A stretch of 64,000 nt of DNA, taken from assembly GCF_963583255.1 (NCBI RefSeq), contig NC_084815.1, positions 16,601,807 through 16,665,806 of the forward strand. Reading direction: 5' to 3'. The notes below the pieces were generated by a model. The model ran no database searches. It was not told the DNA's origin and worked only from the letters and a program-made list of their open reading frames with translations. Both the position numbers and the translations under genes were made by a program. Source of the DNA: Pyrus communis. Taxonomy: Eukaryota > Streptophyta > Magnoliopsida > Rosales > Rosaceae. Every line of letters begins with the position of its first letter. The first letter of the stretch is position 1. Below, piece by piece: positions 1 to 8,770 of this stretch.

Positions 1-274
1 ATCCATGAGCAAAAGTTCTTTTGGTTTACAATAATTATTGTGGATTATGCACAAACGAATTGTTGAATGTAAGTCTCACATCGGATAATTAAGAAAATAA
101 TATACAAAACATATGTTTTCACTCCTAAAATCAATGCCTTTTCGACAAAACCTAATACCTAGTAATAGGTGATTAAATTGGGACAATGTATAAAACTAAC
201 TTCTGTATCGAAGTGATGTAGAGCTAACTTGGTTGAATTAGTAATATGCCTGTAGTTGCTTGCATTTCGTTTTA
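1..274. other. Left flank, probable old LTR scrap
   Basis: No gene is seen. Around 68-86 the sequence contains AAGTCTCACATCGGA, which resembles a short motif found near the ends of many plant LTR and TRIM elements. Copia element 1 would then be nested in older repeat DNA. The assignment rests only on that motif. Confidence 0.3.
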
Positions 275-279
275 TTTGA

Positions 280-529
280 TAATAAGTTTGATGTTTTGTT
301 ATTCTTATTTCAACTGCTGTAATAGCAGTTGATGTTATATATACATCTTACACACACGCATGCATTTAAACAATTGCATGTAATAAACAACCATAAGTAA
401 AAGGTGGCCTGCCCATGCTGCAACACATCGGAGCATGTGTTCCTCCTGCTGTAAAGGTGGCGTGCTGTCTGACAAGGAATATGTGCAGTATTCCTTCTGT
501 CCAGGTCACATGGGCAAGTTCTCTCAACA
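280..529 (-). repeat. 3' LTR of Copia element 1
   Basis: 250 bp, matching 4910-5159 with one substitution. Read on the minus strand it begins TGTTGAGAGAAC and ends AACTTATTA, so the ends are TG...TA instead of the usual TG...CA. The pol stop codon lies just inside it (524-526). Confidence 0.95.
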
Positions 530-3500
530 CTCCCCCTCAAGTTTGGAATGAATGTTGATTATTCCTAACTTGCAAAGCAAAGTCGTAAACTGGTGTAAGC
601 TCAGTGGCTTTGTGAAGATGTCGGCTGGTTGTTTCATGGTTGAGATGTGAGATGTCTCGATCATTCCACTTTGAACCCTTTCTCGTACAAGGTGGCAGTC
701 AATCTCTATGTGTTTGGTTCTTTCGTGAAAGACCGGATTCGAAGCGATGTGAAGTGCCGCTTGATTATCACAATATAGCTTGACTGGACGTTTATGTTTG
801 ATACCCAAGTCTTGTAGAACAGATTTCAACCAAGTGACTTCACAACAAGTTGCTGCCATTGAACGATACTCTGCCTCTGCACTAGAACGTGACACAGTAT
901 TTTGTTTCTTGCTTTTCCAGGAGATCAAAGATTCTCCAAGAAATACACAGTATCCGGTGGTAGAACGTCGTGTGTCTCGACATCTGGCCCAATCCGCATC
1001 ACAAAAAGCATTCAATTGAATTGGACTTCTTGCAGAAAGAAAAATACCTTGCCCTGGTGTGTGCTTAACGTATCGTAAGACTCGCTGGGCTGCCTCCAAG
1101 TGTGGAGTTCGAGGCTTCTCCATAAATTGACTAAGAATATAGACGGCATACACCAAATCAGGGCGCGTGATTGTCAGGTAGATTAGTCTCCCAACAAGTC
1201 GTCGATAAGAGGAAGGATCAGTAATCCATTGTCCTTCGTCCTTTCTGAGTGATAAGTTTTGCTCCATAGGAGAGGTGGCTGGTTTTGCGCCAAGATGACC
1301 TGCATCCTCAAGTATTTCAAGGGCATATTTTCGCTGTGAGAGGGTGATCCCCTTGCTAGAGCGAGCAATTTCAATGCCCAAGAAATATTTTAATTGGCCA
1401 AGGTCTTTCAACTTGAATTGCTTCATAAGAAAAGACTTGGTATCTTCAATTGCTTGTATGTTATTTCCTGCCAAGATAATATCATCAACATAGACAAGGA
1501 GGGCAGTGAATTTACCATCATGGTTTCGGACGAACAATGAATAATCCGCCTTGGATTGTTGATAGCCGGCCTTTCGAAGAGCACAAGAGAGTTTGATAAA
1601 CCATTGACGAGAGGCTTGCTTAAGCCCATACAAAGATTTATGAAGTTTACAAACTCGTGTCTCCCCCTTTCGTCCGAAACCAGGAGGTAAGGACATGTAG
1701 ACATCTTCTTCAAGATCACCATGGAGGAAAGCGTTATTAACATCAAGCTGGTGGAGGTGCCATTGTTGGACCGAGGCAACAGCAAGGAGTAGACGAACTG
1801 TAGTCAATTTTGCAACCGGAGCAAAGGTCTCTCGATAGTCTAAGCCTTCAATTTGGCTATAACCTTTGGCAACCAAGCGTGCTTTATATCGCTCAATGGA
1901 TCCATCGGATCGAAATTTGATTTTGTAAACCCATTTACATCCAATCGGCTTCTTGCCAGGGGGCAATGGTTGCAGAGACCATGTCCTATTCGCAGCAAGG
2001 GCTGCCAGTTCTTCTTCCATAGCGAAACGCCAGTGAGGGTCGCGTATAGCCTGTGAGAATGAGCTGGGTTCTATGGCAGCTGAAATGGAAGTGGTGAAAG
2101 CACGATGTCGAGCAGATAAACGATCGTATGTGAGGACATCAGATAAAGGGTAAGGAGTACCTGGTACTTTGGTCAACGCCGAGTGAGATGAAGGGACGGA
2201 CCGAGAAAGGAGGTTGATGTCGATGTGATATTGTTGAAGATAACCAGGTGCATGAGTGGGTCGTTTAAGACGAGGTGGTGAGGTGGAAAGAAAAGGAGAT
2301 GAAACCGAAACAGGACTCACCGGCGAAGAAGAGGATGGATCGACGGAATCCTGCTCCAGTAGAATGGACGGATGAATGATGGGATCATCATAGGCAGTAT
2401 CTTGAGTATGTGGAAACACAAGTGGTGAAACTGCAGCAGAAGATGAAAAAGGGAACACATGTTCATGGAAAATAACATCACGGGAGATAGAGATTTTACC
2501 CGTGTGAAGGTCGTAAACTCGATATCCCTTTGTGCCATATGGATACCCAAGAAAAAGACACCGTGTGGCTCTTGCATCAAATTTTGTGGGACGATGGTGG
2601 TGGGTGGAAGAAAAACATAAGCAACCAAACACTCGCAAATGTGCATACGCTGGCTGTTTGTGGTGAAGTATTTCATAGGGTGATTTGCCTTGAAGAAGAG
2701 GAGTGGGAGTCCGATTTATGAGATAAGTGGCAGTGAGGATTGCATCACCCCAAAATTTCTTAGGAAGATGAGATTGAAAAAGTAAGGCTCTAGCAACATT
2801 GAGTAAGTGGCGGTGTTTGCGCTCTGCTACCCCGTTTTGTTGGGGAGTAGAGACACAACTTGTTTGATGGAGAATCCCCTTATCTGAAAAAAAATTGGTC
2901 ATAGAAAATTCTGGACCGTTATCACTACGAAGAACCTTGACTCGTCTGGAAAATTGTGTTTCAACAAGGTGGATGAAACTGATGAGATAAGATCGTGCAT
3001 CTGATTTGTGATTCATTAAATAAACCCATGTGCATCTTGAGAAATCATCCACAATAGTTAAGAAATATTGTGCCCCTGTGATAGTGGGAACATGGTAACC
3101 TCCCCAAATGTCAACATGAATTAACTCAAAAGGAGCCTTTGTGGTGATAGAACTCAAAGGAAAAGGAGCACGTGTTTGTTTGGCTAATGGACAGATCAAG
3201 CAATCATCAATGCTGCAAAAATTCAAATTTTTAATGCAAGTAGAGAGATGCCGTAAGGTCTTGTTGGAAAGATGGCCAAGGCGTTGATGCCAAAGCTGAG
3301 AAGAAGAAGAGGCAACAATGGCAGCTGAATTGCACCTGGTTTTCATCACATTATCAAGGTAGTAGAGTCCTTCTCGTTCAGTTCCCGTCCCAATCATCTT
3401 CCCGGATCGTTGGCCCTGAAGTAGACACATTTTATCAGTGAAGATGACAAAGCAAGATGAGGTATTAGTGAGTTTGCTGACAGAAATTAAATTCAGTTTG

Positions 3501-3841
3501 AATGATGGAACACAAAGCACGTTGTGAAGGGTGAGATCATTCGAGAGATGAACTGTGCCAATATGTGTGACATCGGCAAGTGCATGATTGGGTAAGTGCA
3601 CTTGTCGATTGTATACCAGAACACTTGTGGTCATTAAGCTTGGTGAGCAGACCATGTGGTCTGTGGCGCCTGTATCGAAAATCCAGTCCCTTCCCTTATT
3701 GAGAGCAGGAGCACAAAAAACTCTACTTGACAAGTTATTCATAGTAGAGGTGGTACCGACATGATTAGATGTGGAGTTGAATTGACTCTTATCAAGGAGT
3801 GCAAGCAGATTGTGATATTGCTCGGAAGAGTCAGTTGCCAT
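524..3841 (-). CDS. Copia polyprotein, gag-less pol (protease-integrase-RT-RNase H)
   Basis: An uninterrupted 1105-residue frame. In order: a six-residue gag start (MATDSS), then directly the gag-pol linker; aspartic protease DTGATDH at residues 56-62; a pre-integrase zinc motif (LWHQRLGH); integrase with its acidic residues in HVDIWGG, RSDNGPEF and NGVAERKH; reverse transcriptase with catalytic YVDDIIL; and RNase H with CDADWA and SSAEAEYRS. Full Copia polyproteins carry about 250-300 further N-terminal residues of capsid and zinc knuckle, absent here. Comparison with element 2 places the deletion between copies of GGAAG, and the start stays in frame with pol. The stop lies inside the 3' LTR. 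All enzymes could be functional, but packaging would need gag from another copy. Confidence 0.95.
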   Translation of the reverse strand: MATDSSEQYHNLLALLDKSQFNSTSNHVGTTSTMNNLSSRVFCAPALNKGRDWIFDTGATDHMVCSPSLMTTSVLVYNRQVHLPNHALADVTHIGTVHLSNDLTLHNVLCVPSFKLNLISVSKLTNTSSCFVIFTDKMCLLQGQRSGKMIGTGTEREGLYYLDNVMKTRCNSAAIVASSSSQLWHQRLGHLSNKTLRHLSTCIKNLNFCSIDDCLICPLAKQTRAPFPLSSITTKAPFELIHVDIWGGYHVPTITGAQYFLTIVDDFSRCTWVYLMNHKSDARSYLISFIHLVETQFSRRVKVLRSDNGPEFSMTNFFSDKGILHQTSCVSTPQQNGVAERKHRHLLNVARALLFQSHLPKKFWGDAILTATYLINRTPTPLLQGKSPYEILHHKQPAYAHLRVFGCLCFSSTHHHRPTKFDARATRCLFLGYPYGTKGYRVYDLHTGKISISRDVIFHEHVFPFSSSAAVSPLVFPHTQDTAYDDPIIHPSILLEQDSVDPSSSSPVSPVSVSSPFLSTSPPRLKRPTHAPGYLQQYHIDINLLSRSVPSSHSALTKVPGTPYPLSDVLTYDRLSARHRAFTTSISAAIEPSSFSQAIRDPHWRFAMEEELAALAANRTWSLQPLPPGKKPIGCKWVYKIKFRSDGSIERYKARLVAKGYSQIEGLDYRETFAPVAKLTTVRLLLAVASVQQWHLHQLDVNNAFLHGDLEEDVYMSLPPGFGRKGETRVCKLHKSLYGLKQASRQWFIKLSCALRKAGYQQSKADYSLFVRNHDGKFTALLVYVDDIILAGNNIQAIEDTKSFLMKQFKLKDLGQLKYFLGIEIARSSKGITLSQRKYALEILEDAGHLGAKPATSPMEQNLSLRKDEGQWITDPSSYRRLVGRLIYLTITRPDLVYAVYILSQFMEKPRTPHLEAAQRVLRYVKHTPGQGIFLSARSPIQLNAFCDADWARCRDTRRSTTGYCVFLGESLISWKSKKQNTVSRSSAEAEYRSMAATCCEVTWLKSVLQDLGIKHKRPVKLYCDNQAALHIASNPVFHERTKHIEIDCHLVRERVQSGMIETSHISTMKQPADIFTKPLSLHQFTTLLCKLGIINIHSKLEGEC
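530..540 (-). other. Polypurine tract of element 1
   Basis: The minus strand reads TTGAGGGGGAG immediately before the 3' LTR, the position and composition expected of the plus-strand primer. Element 2 has the same tract at 36252-36262. Confidence 0.9.
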
Positions 3842-3859
3842 GTCGGCAGGCAGTGTGCA

Positions 3860-4058
3860 GTGGCTGTGATTGGCTGTGCTCTGCGGCTGTGCTTAATGGC
3901 TGTGACAGGTAGAGCAGCGACGATGGTTGTGTAGCAGCTTTGCGACGGCAAGGCAGTGAGTGCAGTGGCTGTGCTTGGCTGTGCTTAATGGCTGTGACAG
4001 GTAGAGCAGCGATGATGGCTATGTAGCAGCTTTGCGACGGCAAGGCAGTGAGTGCACT
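3860..4058 (-). repeat. Tandem duplication (about 92-bp unit, two copies) in the leader of element 1
   Basis: A segment including TGTGACAGGTAGAGCAGCGA and TTTGCGACGGCAAGGCAGTG occurs twice, with starts 92 bp apart (3901 and 3993). Element 2 carries one copy near 40260-40320. The duplication lies just upstream of the pol start codon in element orientation. Confidence 0.85.
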
Positions 4059-4089
<31 letters not shown>

Positions 4090-4142
4090 GTTTAACACAT
4101 CGTACAGGCAAACTTGAAGATTGTATCTATTAAGTGCACTAG
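4051..4142 (-). mobile_element. Short retroposed insert with A-tail and target duplication inside element 1
   Basis: AGTGCACTAG occurs at 4051-4060 and 4133-4142. Between them lie 29 T (4061-4089) and 43 bp of unique sequence. On the minus strand this is a short body followed by a poly(A) tail, flanked by a 10-bp target duplication, as expected of a 5'-truncated LINE, SINE or mRNA retroposition. Element 2 lacks it. The source family is not recognised. Confidence 0.85.
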
Positions 4143-4192
4143 TTGCAGTGCACTGGTTGCTGCTCACAGTATAGCACCGTTAGCTGGAAGGG

Positions 4193-4246
4193 GAGCCTCG
4201 TGAACCAAAAGCAGGCGTAGAAGCCGATGGTTCCGTTGACAACAAA
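4193..4246 (-). pseudogene. Captured fragment: TM9SF (nonaspanin), C-terminal transmembrane piece
   Basis: The minus strand encodes GTIGFYACFWFTRL, a hallmark near the C-terminus of transmembrane 9 superfamily proteins of the Golgi and endosomes. It follows, after an inserted arabinogalactan-like block, the upstream TM9SF piece at 4331-4417. The intervening family residues (about 35-40 from memory) are absent. The two TM9SF pieces and the insert share one open frame. There is no start, stop or promoter of its own, so it is a fragment. Confidence 0.82.
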
Positions 4247-4250
4247 GAAT

Positions 4251-4337
4251 AAGTCTCCGGCGGCTGCTCCAACTCCCAGCAAGAGCAAGAGCAAGAAGCC
4301 GAAGCACAAGTCTCCGGCGGCTGCTCCGACTCCGGAT
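4251..4337 (+). pseudogene. Captured fragment: arabinogalactan-like Ala/Pro/Lys-rich stretch, opposite orientation
   Basis: On the plus strand, 29 codons read as two SPAAAPTP repeats separated by a Lys/Ser-rich linker (SKSKSKKPKHK). This is typical of arabinogalactan or fasciclin-like AGP linkers. On the minus strand the same DNA is an improbable GVGAAAGDL repeat. It separates the two TM9SF pieces and runs antisense to them. Identity is inferred from composition; a DNA-level match is not tested. Confidence 0.55.
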
Positions 4338-4417
4338 GTGAGGTATGATCTCCACCACCACAAATAATCCTCGCTGCACAACTGGAAGTAGCAGAGGACG
4401 ATGGTGATCTCGGCGAG
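4331..4417 (-). pseudogene. Captured fragment: TM9SF (nonaspanin), upstream piece
   Basis: The minus strand encodes AEITIVLCYFQLCSEDY followed by a WWWRSYLTSG motif. This is the highly conserved loop and helix before the last transmembrane segments of TM9SF proteins. It joins the PRA1 fragment within a few bases at 4416-4417, with a change of reading frame. Confidence 0.9.
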
Positions 4418-4664
4418 CGACGGTGAGGGCGAGGGCGGCGAGGTAGTTGACACGGAAGTAGGAGTAGTTCTTGCGAACGCGGACGGTGGCGTCGGAGAAG
4501 GATTCTGGCTTGGCGAAGGCGGATCGGTCGAGGAGCTCGGACCAGGGGCGGCGCTGGGCGAGGCCGTTGCGGCAGGTGTCGGAGATGTGGTTGATGAAGG
4601 CGCGGAAGGCCGGGAACTGAGCAGTCGATGGTGAGGTGCTCGATGGAGAAGGAGCAGCGGCAGT
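4416..4664 (-). pseudogene. Captured fragment: PRA1-family protein N-terminal half
   Basis: Residues 39-121 of the minus-strand frame 4164-4778 contain INHISDTCRNGLAQRRPW, ELLDRSAFAKPESFSDAT and RVRKNYSYFRVNYLAALA. These are diagnostic of plant PRA1 (prenylated Rab acceptor) proteins, which act in endomembrane trafficking. The copy stops where the first hydrophobic hairpin should begin and joins TM9SF sequence. At its other end it is fused in frame to the germin-like fragment. TGCTCAGTTCCC occurs on both sides of that join, which suggests a short-homology template jump. Confidence 0.9.
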
Positions 4665-4841
4665 AGGGAACTGAGCAGCAAATGCAGGGATGACTGCAGC
4701 CTTGATGATGTTTGTAGTGTTGCCAGCAACGCCTAGGCCCGAGAAAACAAAGTCATCTACTTTGCAGGGCTTTTGCAAGAGTAGCCTGCAGGGCCGTCGG
4801 GAGCTGTGAGGTTTGCAACGCAGAAGTCCTGCACAGCTGCA
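4665..4841 (-). pseudogene. Captured fragment: germin-like protein (ABP19/ABP20 type), N-terminal part
   Basis: The minus strand encodes AAVQDFCVANLTAPDGPAG then YSCKSPAK, and after a small frame-breaking deletion DDFVFSGLGVAGNTTNIIKA and PAFAAQFP. This is the mature N-terminus of germin-like auxin-binding ABP19-type apoplastic proteins. The cupin metal motifs are not included. The join to the leader at 4836-4841 shares GCTGCA with the leader. Family features make the identity strong; the donor locus is unknown. Confidence 0.9.
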
Positions 4842-4897
4842 TTAACAGATCACAGTATAGCAGCGGAAGAGTGAAGGCAGAGCAGAGCAAATCCCAT

Positions 4898-4909
4898 GCT
4901 CTGATACCA
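4898..4909 (-). other. Primer binding site of element 1
   Basis: The minus strand reads TGGTATCAGAGC directly after the 5' LTR. This is the standard plant Copia site complementary to the 3' end of initiator tRNA-Met. Confidence 0.93.
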
Positions 4910-5159
4910 TAATAAGTTTGATGTTTTGTTATTCTTATTTCAACTGCTGTAATAGTAGTTGATGTTATATATACATCTTACACACACGCATGCATTTAAA
5001 CAATTGCATGTAATAAACAACCATAAGTAAAAGGTGGCCTGCCCATGCTGCAACACATCGGAGCATGTGTTCCTCCTGCTGTAAAGGTGGCGTGCTGTCT
5101 GACAAGGAATATGTGCAGTATTCCTTCTGTCCAGGTCACATGGGCAAGTTCTCTCAACA
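4910..5159 (-). repeat. 5' LTR of Copia element 1
   Basis: 250-bp upstream LTR in element orientation. It is bordered outside by the TTTGA duplication (5160-5164) and inside by the primer binding site with no spacer. It ends TG...TA like its partner. Confidence 0.95.
4964..4976 (-). promoter_or_regulatory. TATA-like box in the 5' LTR of element 1
   Basis: The minus strand reads TGTATATATAAC inside the LTR, a good TATA-box match in the orientation needed to transcribe the element. The same motif is in the 3' LTR near 334-346. The start site is not determined. Confidence 0.5.
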
Positions 5160-5164
5160 TTTGA

Positions 5165-5500
5165 AGAGAGGGATTTCGACTGTGAGATCAATCTCTTCTA
5201 AAAAAATGGATATCACTATACTAATAGCTATTAGTTACCAGAATAACTTTTTGCCACATGATCCGTCACAGATCGATGTACACCAACAAGGAAGCAAAAG
5301 GGTTCTAGCTATGGAGACTACAAGCCAGATAGACTGATAACACAGAAAATTTTCACCTCAAGTTGAAGAACTACTTCGGTATTTTGTACTATTCATTCCC
5401 ATCCGACCTCGGAGAAGTTTCTAAAATGTCAATAGAAGTATGTGCAAATGTTGTTCCAAATGTTAATCAAAAGCAGAACCGGAGACAATTTTTTTACCAG
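5165..5500. other. No gene recognised right of Copia element 1
   Basis: AT-rich sequence between the target duplication and the DUF2828 pseudogene. Degraded sequence related to that pseudogene may extend into it, but no motif is clear. Confidence 0.4.
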
Positions 5501-6290
5501 TAAAATTAACGTAACCATTAAAAAACAAAAGGTCATACTCCGAGAACAACCTGAAGAAACTGTCGGTGTAGTCATTCACAATGAGCACCCCCTGGTAGTC
5601 GTGAAGGCACCATTGGGTTACATATGCCTGCGGCCAACAACGCCCAGTACACTAATTGTGGAACCACATCATCGTAACCATTCTTCTCAAACTTGCGGCC
5701 TATTTCCTCATAAGTAGCCAGCCAGTCCTTCATGTTAAAGTCATCGTGGGTGACAACCAACACCTTCTTGATCATCTGCTCTGGCTTCAATATCTTATTC
5801 ACAGCTTCTTGGAGAATCAAATCAAACACCTTGTTCAAATTAATAGGTAATGAGAAGCAGTCGTCGTCTTGTCCCCAAAAGGGAGATGCGTTTAGACTTG
5901 AGAGCGTGGCCTTTTGTCTTATGGAGCTTAAGAGGTGTACAAGTACTCAAAGGGATGAATTTTCCCTTCTAGGGTTCATCTTTGAGTTGAGACAACAACA
6001 TCCCAAAGCTGCCGATAGATCCCTGTCCTGGTCAGCCATGTCAATCAAGAGGTTACATACAGGCAAGCAATTCTTCAACTTGCCTTTGTCGGACAAGTCC
6101 TCCAAAAGTGTCTTCCATGAAGTTCAGCCACTTGGCCCACGTTGGGATCGTCGTCATCATCCACTTATCGGATGATCTCACATGGAAGCAGCGGCATTGT
6201 ATTTTTCACTCTATCTGTTCCATTAACGACAAAGACTGCAAGGTGATTGTGGATGATCAGAGTTGCAAAAATTTTGTGGTAAAGAAGTGG
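5500..6290 (-). pseudogene. DUF2828/DUF7788-type plant gene remnant
   Basis: The minus strand holds pieces in shifting frames that match this plant family as I know it: an LLEDLSDKGKLKNCLPVC-like segment with LIDMADQDRDLSAALG (6000-6110), KVFDLILQEAVNKILKPEQM (5770-5835) and EEIGRKFEKNGYDDVVPQLV (5660-5720). The family has a von Willebrand A-like fold, and the usual DVSGSM-type metal site is replaced by a degenerate stretch. Frameshifts and stops break it at several places, and no start or stop can be assigned. Its function is lost. Confidence 0.75.
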
Positions 6291-6960
6291 TGAAGCGCTC
6301 TACCTACTGACCCAACCCGAAATCTCATTATAGGGAGACAGGTCGCTAACGATCGTGGATGTCTGCAAAGATACAATCTGGGTGTTCTCACATTGAGTGT
6401 AATATTGCCAATGGCAATCGAGGAGTGGCCATTGAATTCGATAAAAACCTCTGCTCGACGTCTCGTGCCTTCTAGGTCCATCTTCTGAATTACTGAAAGC
6501 TGAAGGAGGTTGACTATGACACCATTATCCACCATCATCATGTCAACTATGGCGTGAGCCAGTTGGACAGATATCACCAAGGCATTGTTGTAGGGGAAAT
6601 CTACTCCTTCAGCGTCCTACTCAGTGAAGTCGATGATTGGTGCTTACTGCCTGAACCTGGAAGACCAATCTCGCCTGCTAGATGTTGCCCTTCTTGAAAT
6701 TGTTGGTGGCCCTAAGTACTCAGATTCAACGAAAATATCGTTGATTCGAATATTCTTGGCACGTGGTCCTGCGTCCACGTTTGTGTATTTCTGGGCTGTG
6801 CAATTGGCTTGTCCAGGTATATGTCGCACTTGCCATCTTTTACCAACTTCTCAAGGTAGTTTTCCATGTAAAGTAGATTTCGGTCTTGTGACCAAGAACT
6901 TGGTGGAGCGTTCAGTATTTAGTGTGATCCAACTTGGTGGTATCTTATTTTGTTGGTCTG
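6257..6960 (-). mobile_element. Ty3/gypsy retrotransposon fragment (end of gag/protease region)
   Basis: The minus frame 6257-6580 contains LVISVQLAHAIVDMMMVDNG-like sequence followed by a hydrophobic strand pattern, as in the retropepsin region of plant gypsy elements (normally ...VDxGSSVN...; here the active-site region is mutated). A second minus frame at 6644-6829 fits the upstream linker. No LTRs are recognised. It is short and broken. Confidence 0.6.
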
Positions 6961-6969
6961 TCTGACTAA

Positions 6970-8770
6970 TCTAGACCTAGGCTGCAATCGGTCTAGGAAT
7001 CCAGAGCCAGGTCGATTGAATAGGCCTATGACCGGTCTGAAGTGGAGTCTAAGTCGCTGGAGCTAGCTGGGTCTAGTCACAGGCGTATGGCTGCTAGGCT
7101 TGGGCCCTAGCAGCTGTAGGGATTGGATTTAGCGCCTCCTTTGCACAGGCTGGGACAAGCGGGCCTTAGGCCGCACATTGGGCCTCACTTGGGGTTGCAC
7201 CCTAGGCTTACTGCTCTATAGTTCCTTCATCCGGTCTATATTCTTGAGCATAGAATGCTCCATTCATCGTGGTTTTAGAATTTCCCCCATTGTATTTCTT
7301 CCCCATGGCTATTCAAAGAACTTATAAAACAAATCTAGAAATAGGAACGTGTAGGAAAATTTACGTATATAATAGAAAAATTCGGAACGTGAATGCGAGA
7401 GCCTTTTTCGAGTGTTTGAATCAAGCTGTCGATGAAAGCACTAATTTGTGGTAGCAAGAATCCGTCATCTTCAGTCTTCATGAATTTGTACGTACAAAAC
7501 AATTATCCAAGTCAGTAACTCTGAAAAACAGTGAGCATTTAGAGTTTGTATGTGTAGCCAAAACCTACAAAAGTTTCGTGGAGATGAGGTATTTATAGGG
7601 AGATGGCTAGCCTAGGTGTAGGGTTTTGCCCTACACATGGCAACTTCCCATAGATATTAATTAGGAGATAATATCTTAGGATAATGATGGAGGTATCCCT
7701 GATTGATTGTGATGATGATTCCTTACTTGTTTGAGTTGATCTTTAATTGAGAATGTAGCAAACAAAGGATTTATTAATTAATCTTATCTTAAATGCCTTT
7801 GACTTTTCCATGTCACGAGCAGGGGAGACTAAGCATTCGTAGTTCGCTGCTTAAACTTCCAGGATGTTGAGTTGTACGTGGGAATATTTGTGTGCCCTAT
7901 CTATTTAATGAAGGCAATCTAATCTTCTTAGGGATAAAATAAATGTGTTCTCTCCAGGATTTGTGAGATTATTTTTGGTTCCACAGGTGGCAATATGACG
8001 GTCAGATAAAAAAAATTACAATGCAAAACTTCTCAAATTGCAAACTTTAGATTGAAACATATCTATTTTTAGATAAATGCACAAAGATAGAATGATTAGT
8101 AGTATCCTATCCACCGCCCCTATTTTCTAGATCTTTCAACATTGCACTGCAAAGTGGAGAAAATAATGTCCAGCCCAACTTGTTACTTTTATGTTCATGC
8201 GATACTGTGTACGTATCGAGTTTGCAGTTCATTGCTGTAGCAAAAGTCTTGAGCTCAATGTTGTAGGCTTGTACCAAAAGTCTTCATGTTCAATCTTTTA
8301 TTAGTGTAACTGGTGTTGCCAAAACATGGACCAGAGCTATTACTTTTTGTTTATTTGGTAGCGATATCTGGAAAGAGAATTCGAATTTGAGACTCATTTC
8401 AAAGTCGGAAGTAAGCTTCTATTTTTCGGATTGAACAATATAATTATACTTTCTTTTAAACAAAATAGGGGATTTGAACTTTGTTCCAATAAAGTTGAGA
8501 AATATATCTATAGGACTTCTTTAATGCCAAAAACGCAAAATTAGTCTAAGGGGCTCTCTTTCTAATTATTTATTAAAATGTCCAATATACTGTAACTGAT
8601 AAAATGTTAGTGTATGAAGTATAAGTGGAGATGGACAAAAATATAGCAAGGGCTATCATTGAAAATGATATTTTGAAGTACTAAGCATCCCAAATTCACA
8701 TAAAGTTGAGAGTCATCTCAACACCTAGGGATTTTCTATTATGCTCAACTATTTCTTATACAATAGGATT
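6970..8770. other. Non-coding stretch, no gene recognised
   Basis: 6970-7260 is relatively GC-rich and dense in CTAG-containing words, unlike its surroundings, and may be remnant transposon spacer. 7270-8770 is AT-rich with no coherent coding frame. Confidence 0.4.

Larger units (their letters stand above)
280..5159 (-). mobile_element. Copia LTR retrotransposon, element 1 (gag-deleted, carries host gene fragments)
   Basis: A complete LTR-to-LTR element on the minus strand. The 250-bp LTRs (280-529 and 4910-5159) differ at one position (326 C versus 4956 T). A 5-bp target duplication TTTGA lies at 275-279 and 5160-5164. The primer binding site adjoins the 5' LTR and the polypurine tract adjoins the 3' LTR. 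The internal part holds one long pol frame (524-3841) and a leader of about 1.07 kb. The matching leader of element 2 is only about 0.22 kb, and the excess is captured host sequence plus a small retroposed insert. Near-identical LTRs and an intact duplication imply recent insertion. Gag is essentially missing, so it is probably non-autonomous. Confidence 0.96.

Noticed and set aside
310..540. Short open frame inside the 3' LTR (and its twin at 4940-5191)
   Set aside because: Lies entirely in LTR sequence, occurs in both copies by duplication and has no recognised domain.
4061..4089. Poly-T read as the poly(A) tail of the captured PRA1/TM9SF sequence
   Set aside because: The 10-bp duplication brackets only the A-tail and the adjoining 43 bp, so it is a separate insertion.
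4401..4634. 77-codon plus-strand frame rich in Gly, Glu and Val
   Set aside because: It is the antisense shadow of the GC-rich PRA1 fragment; the minus strand gives clear family motifs.
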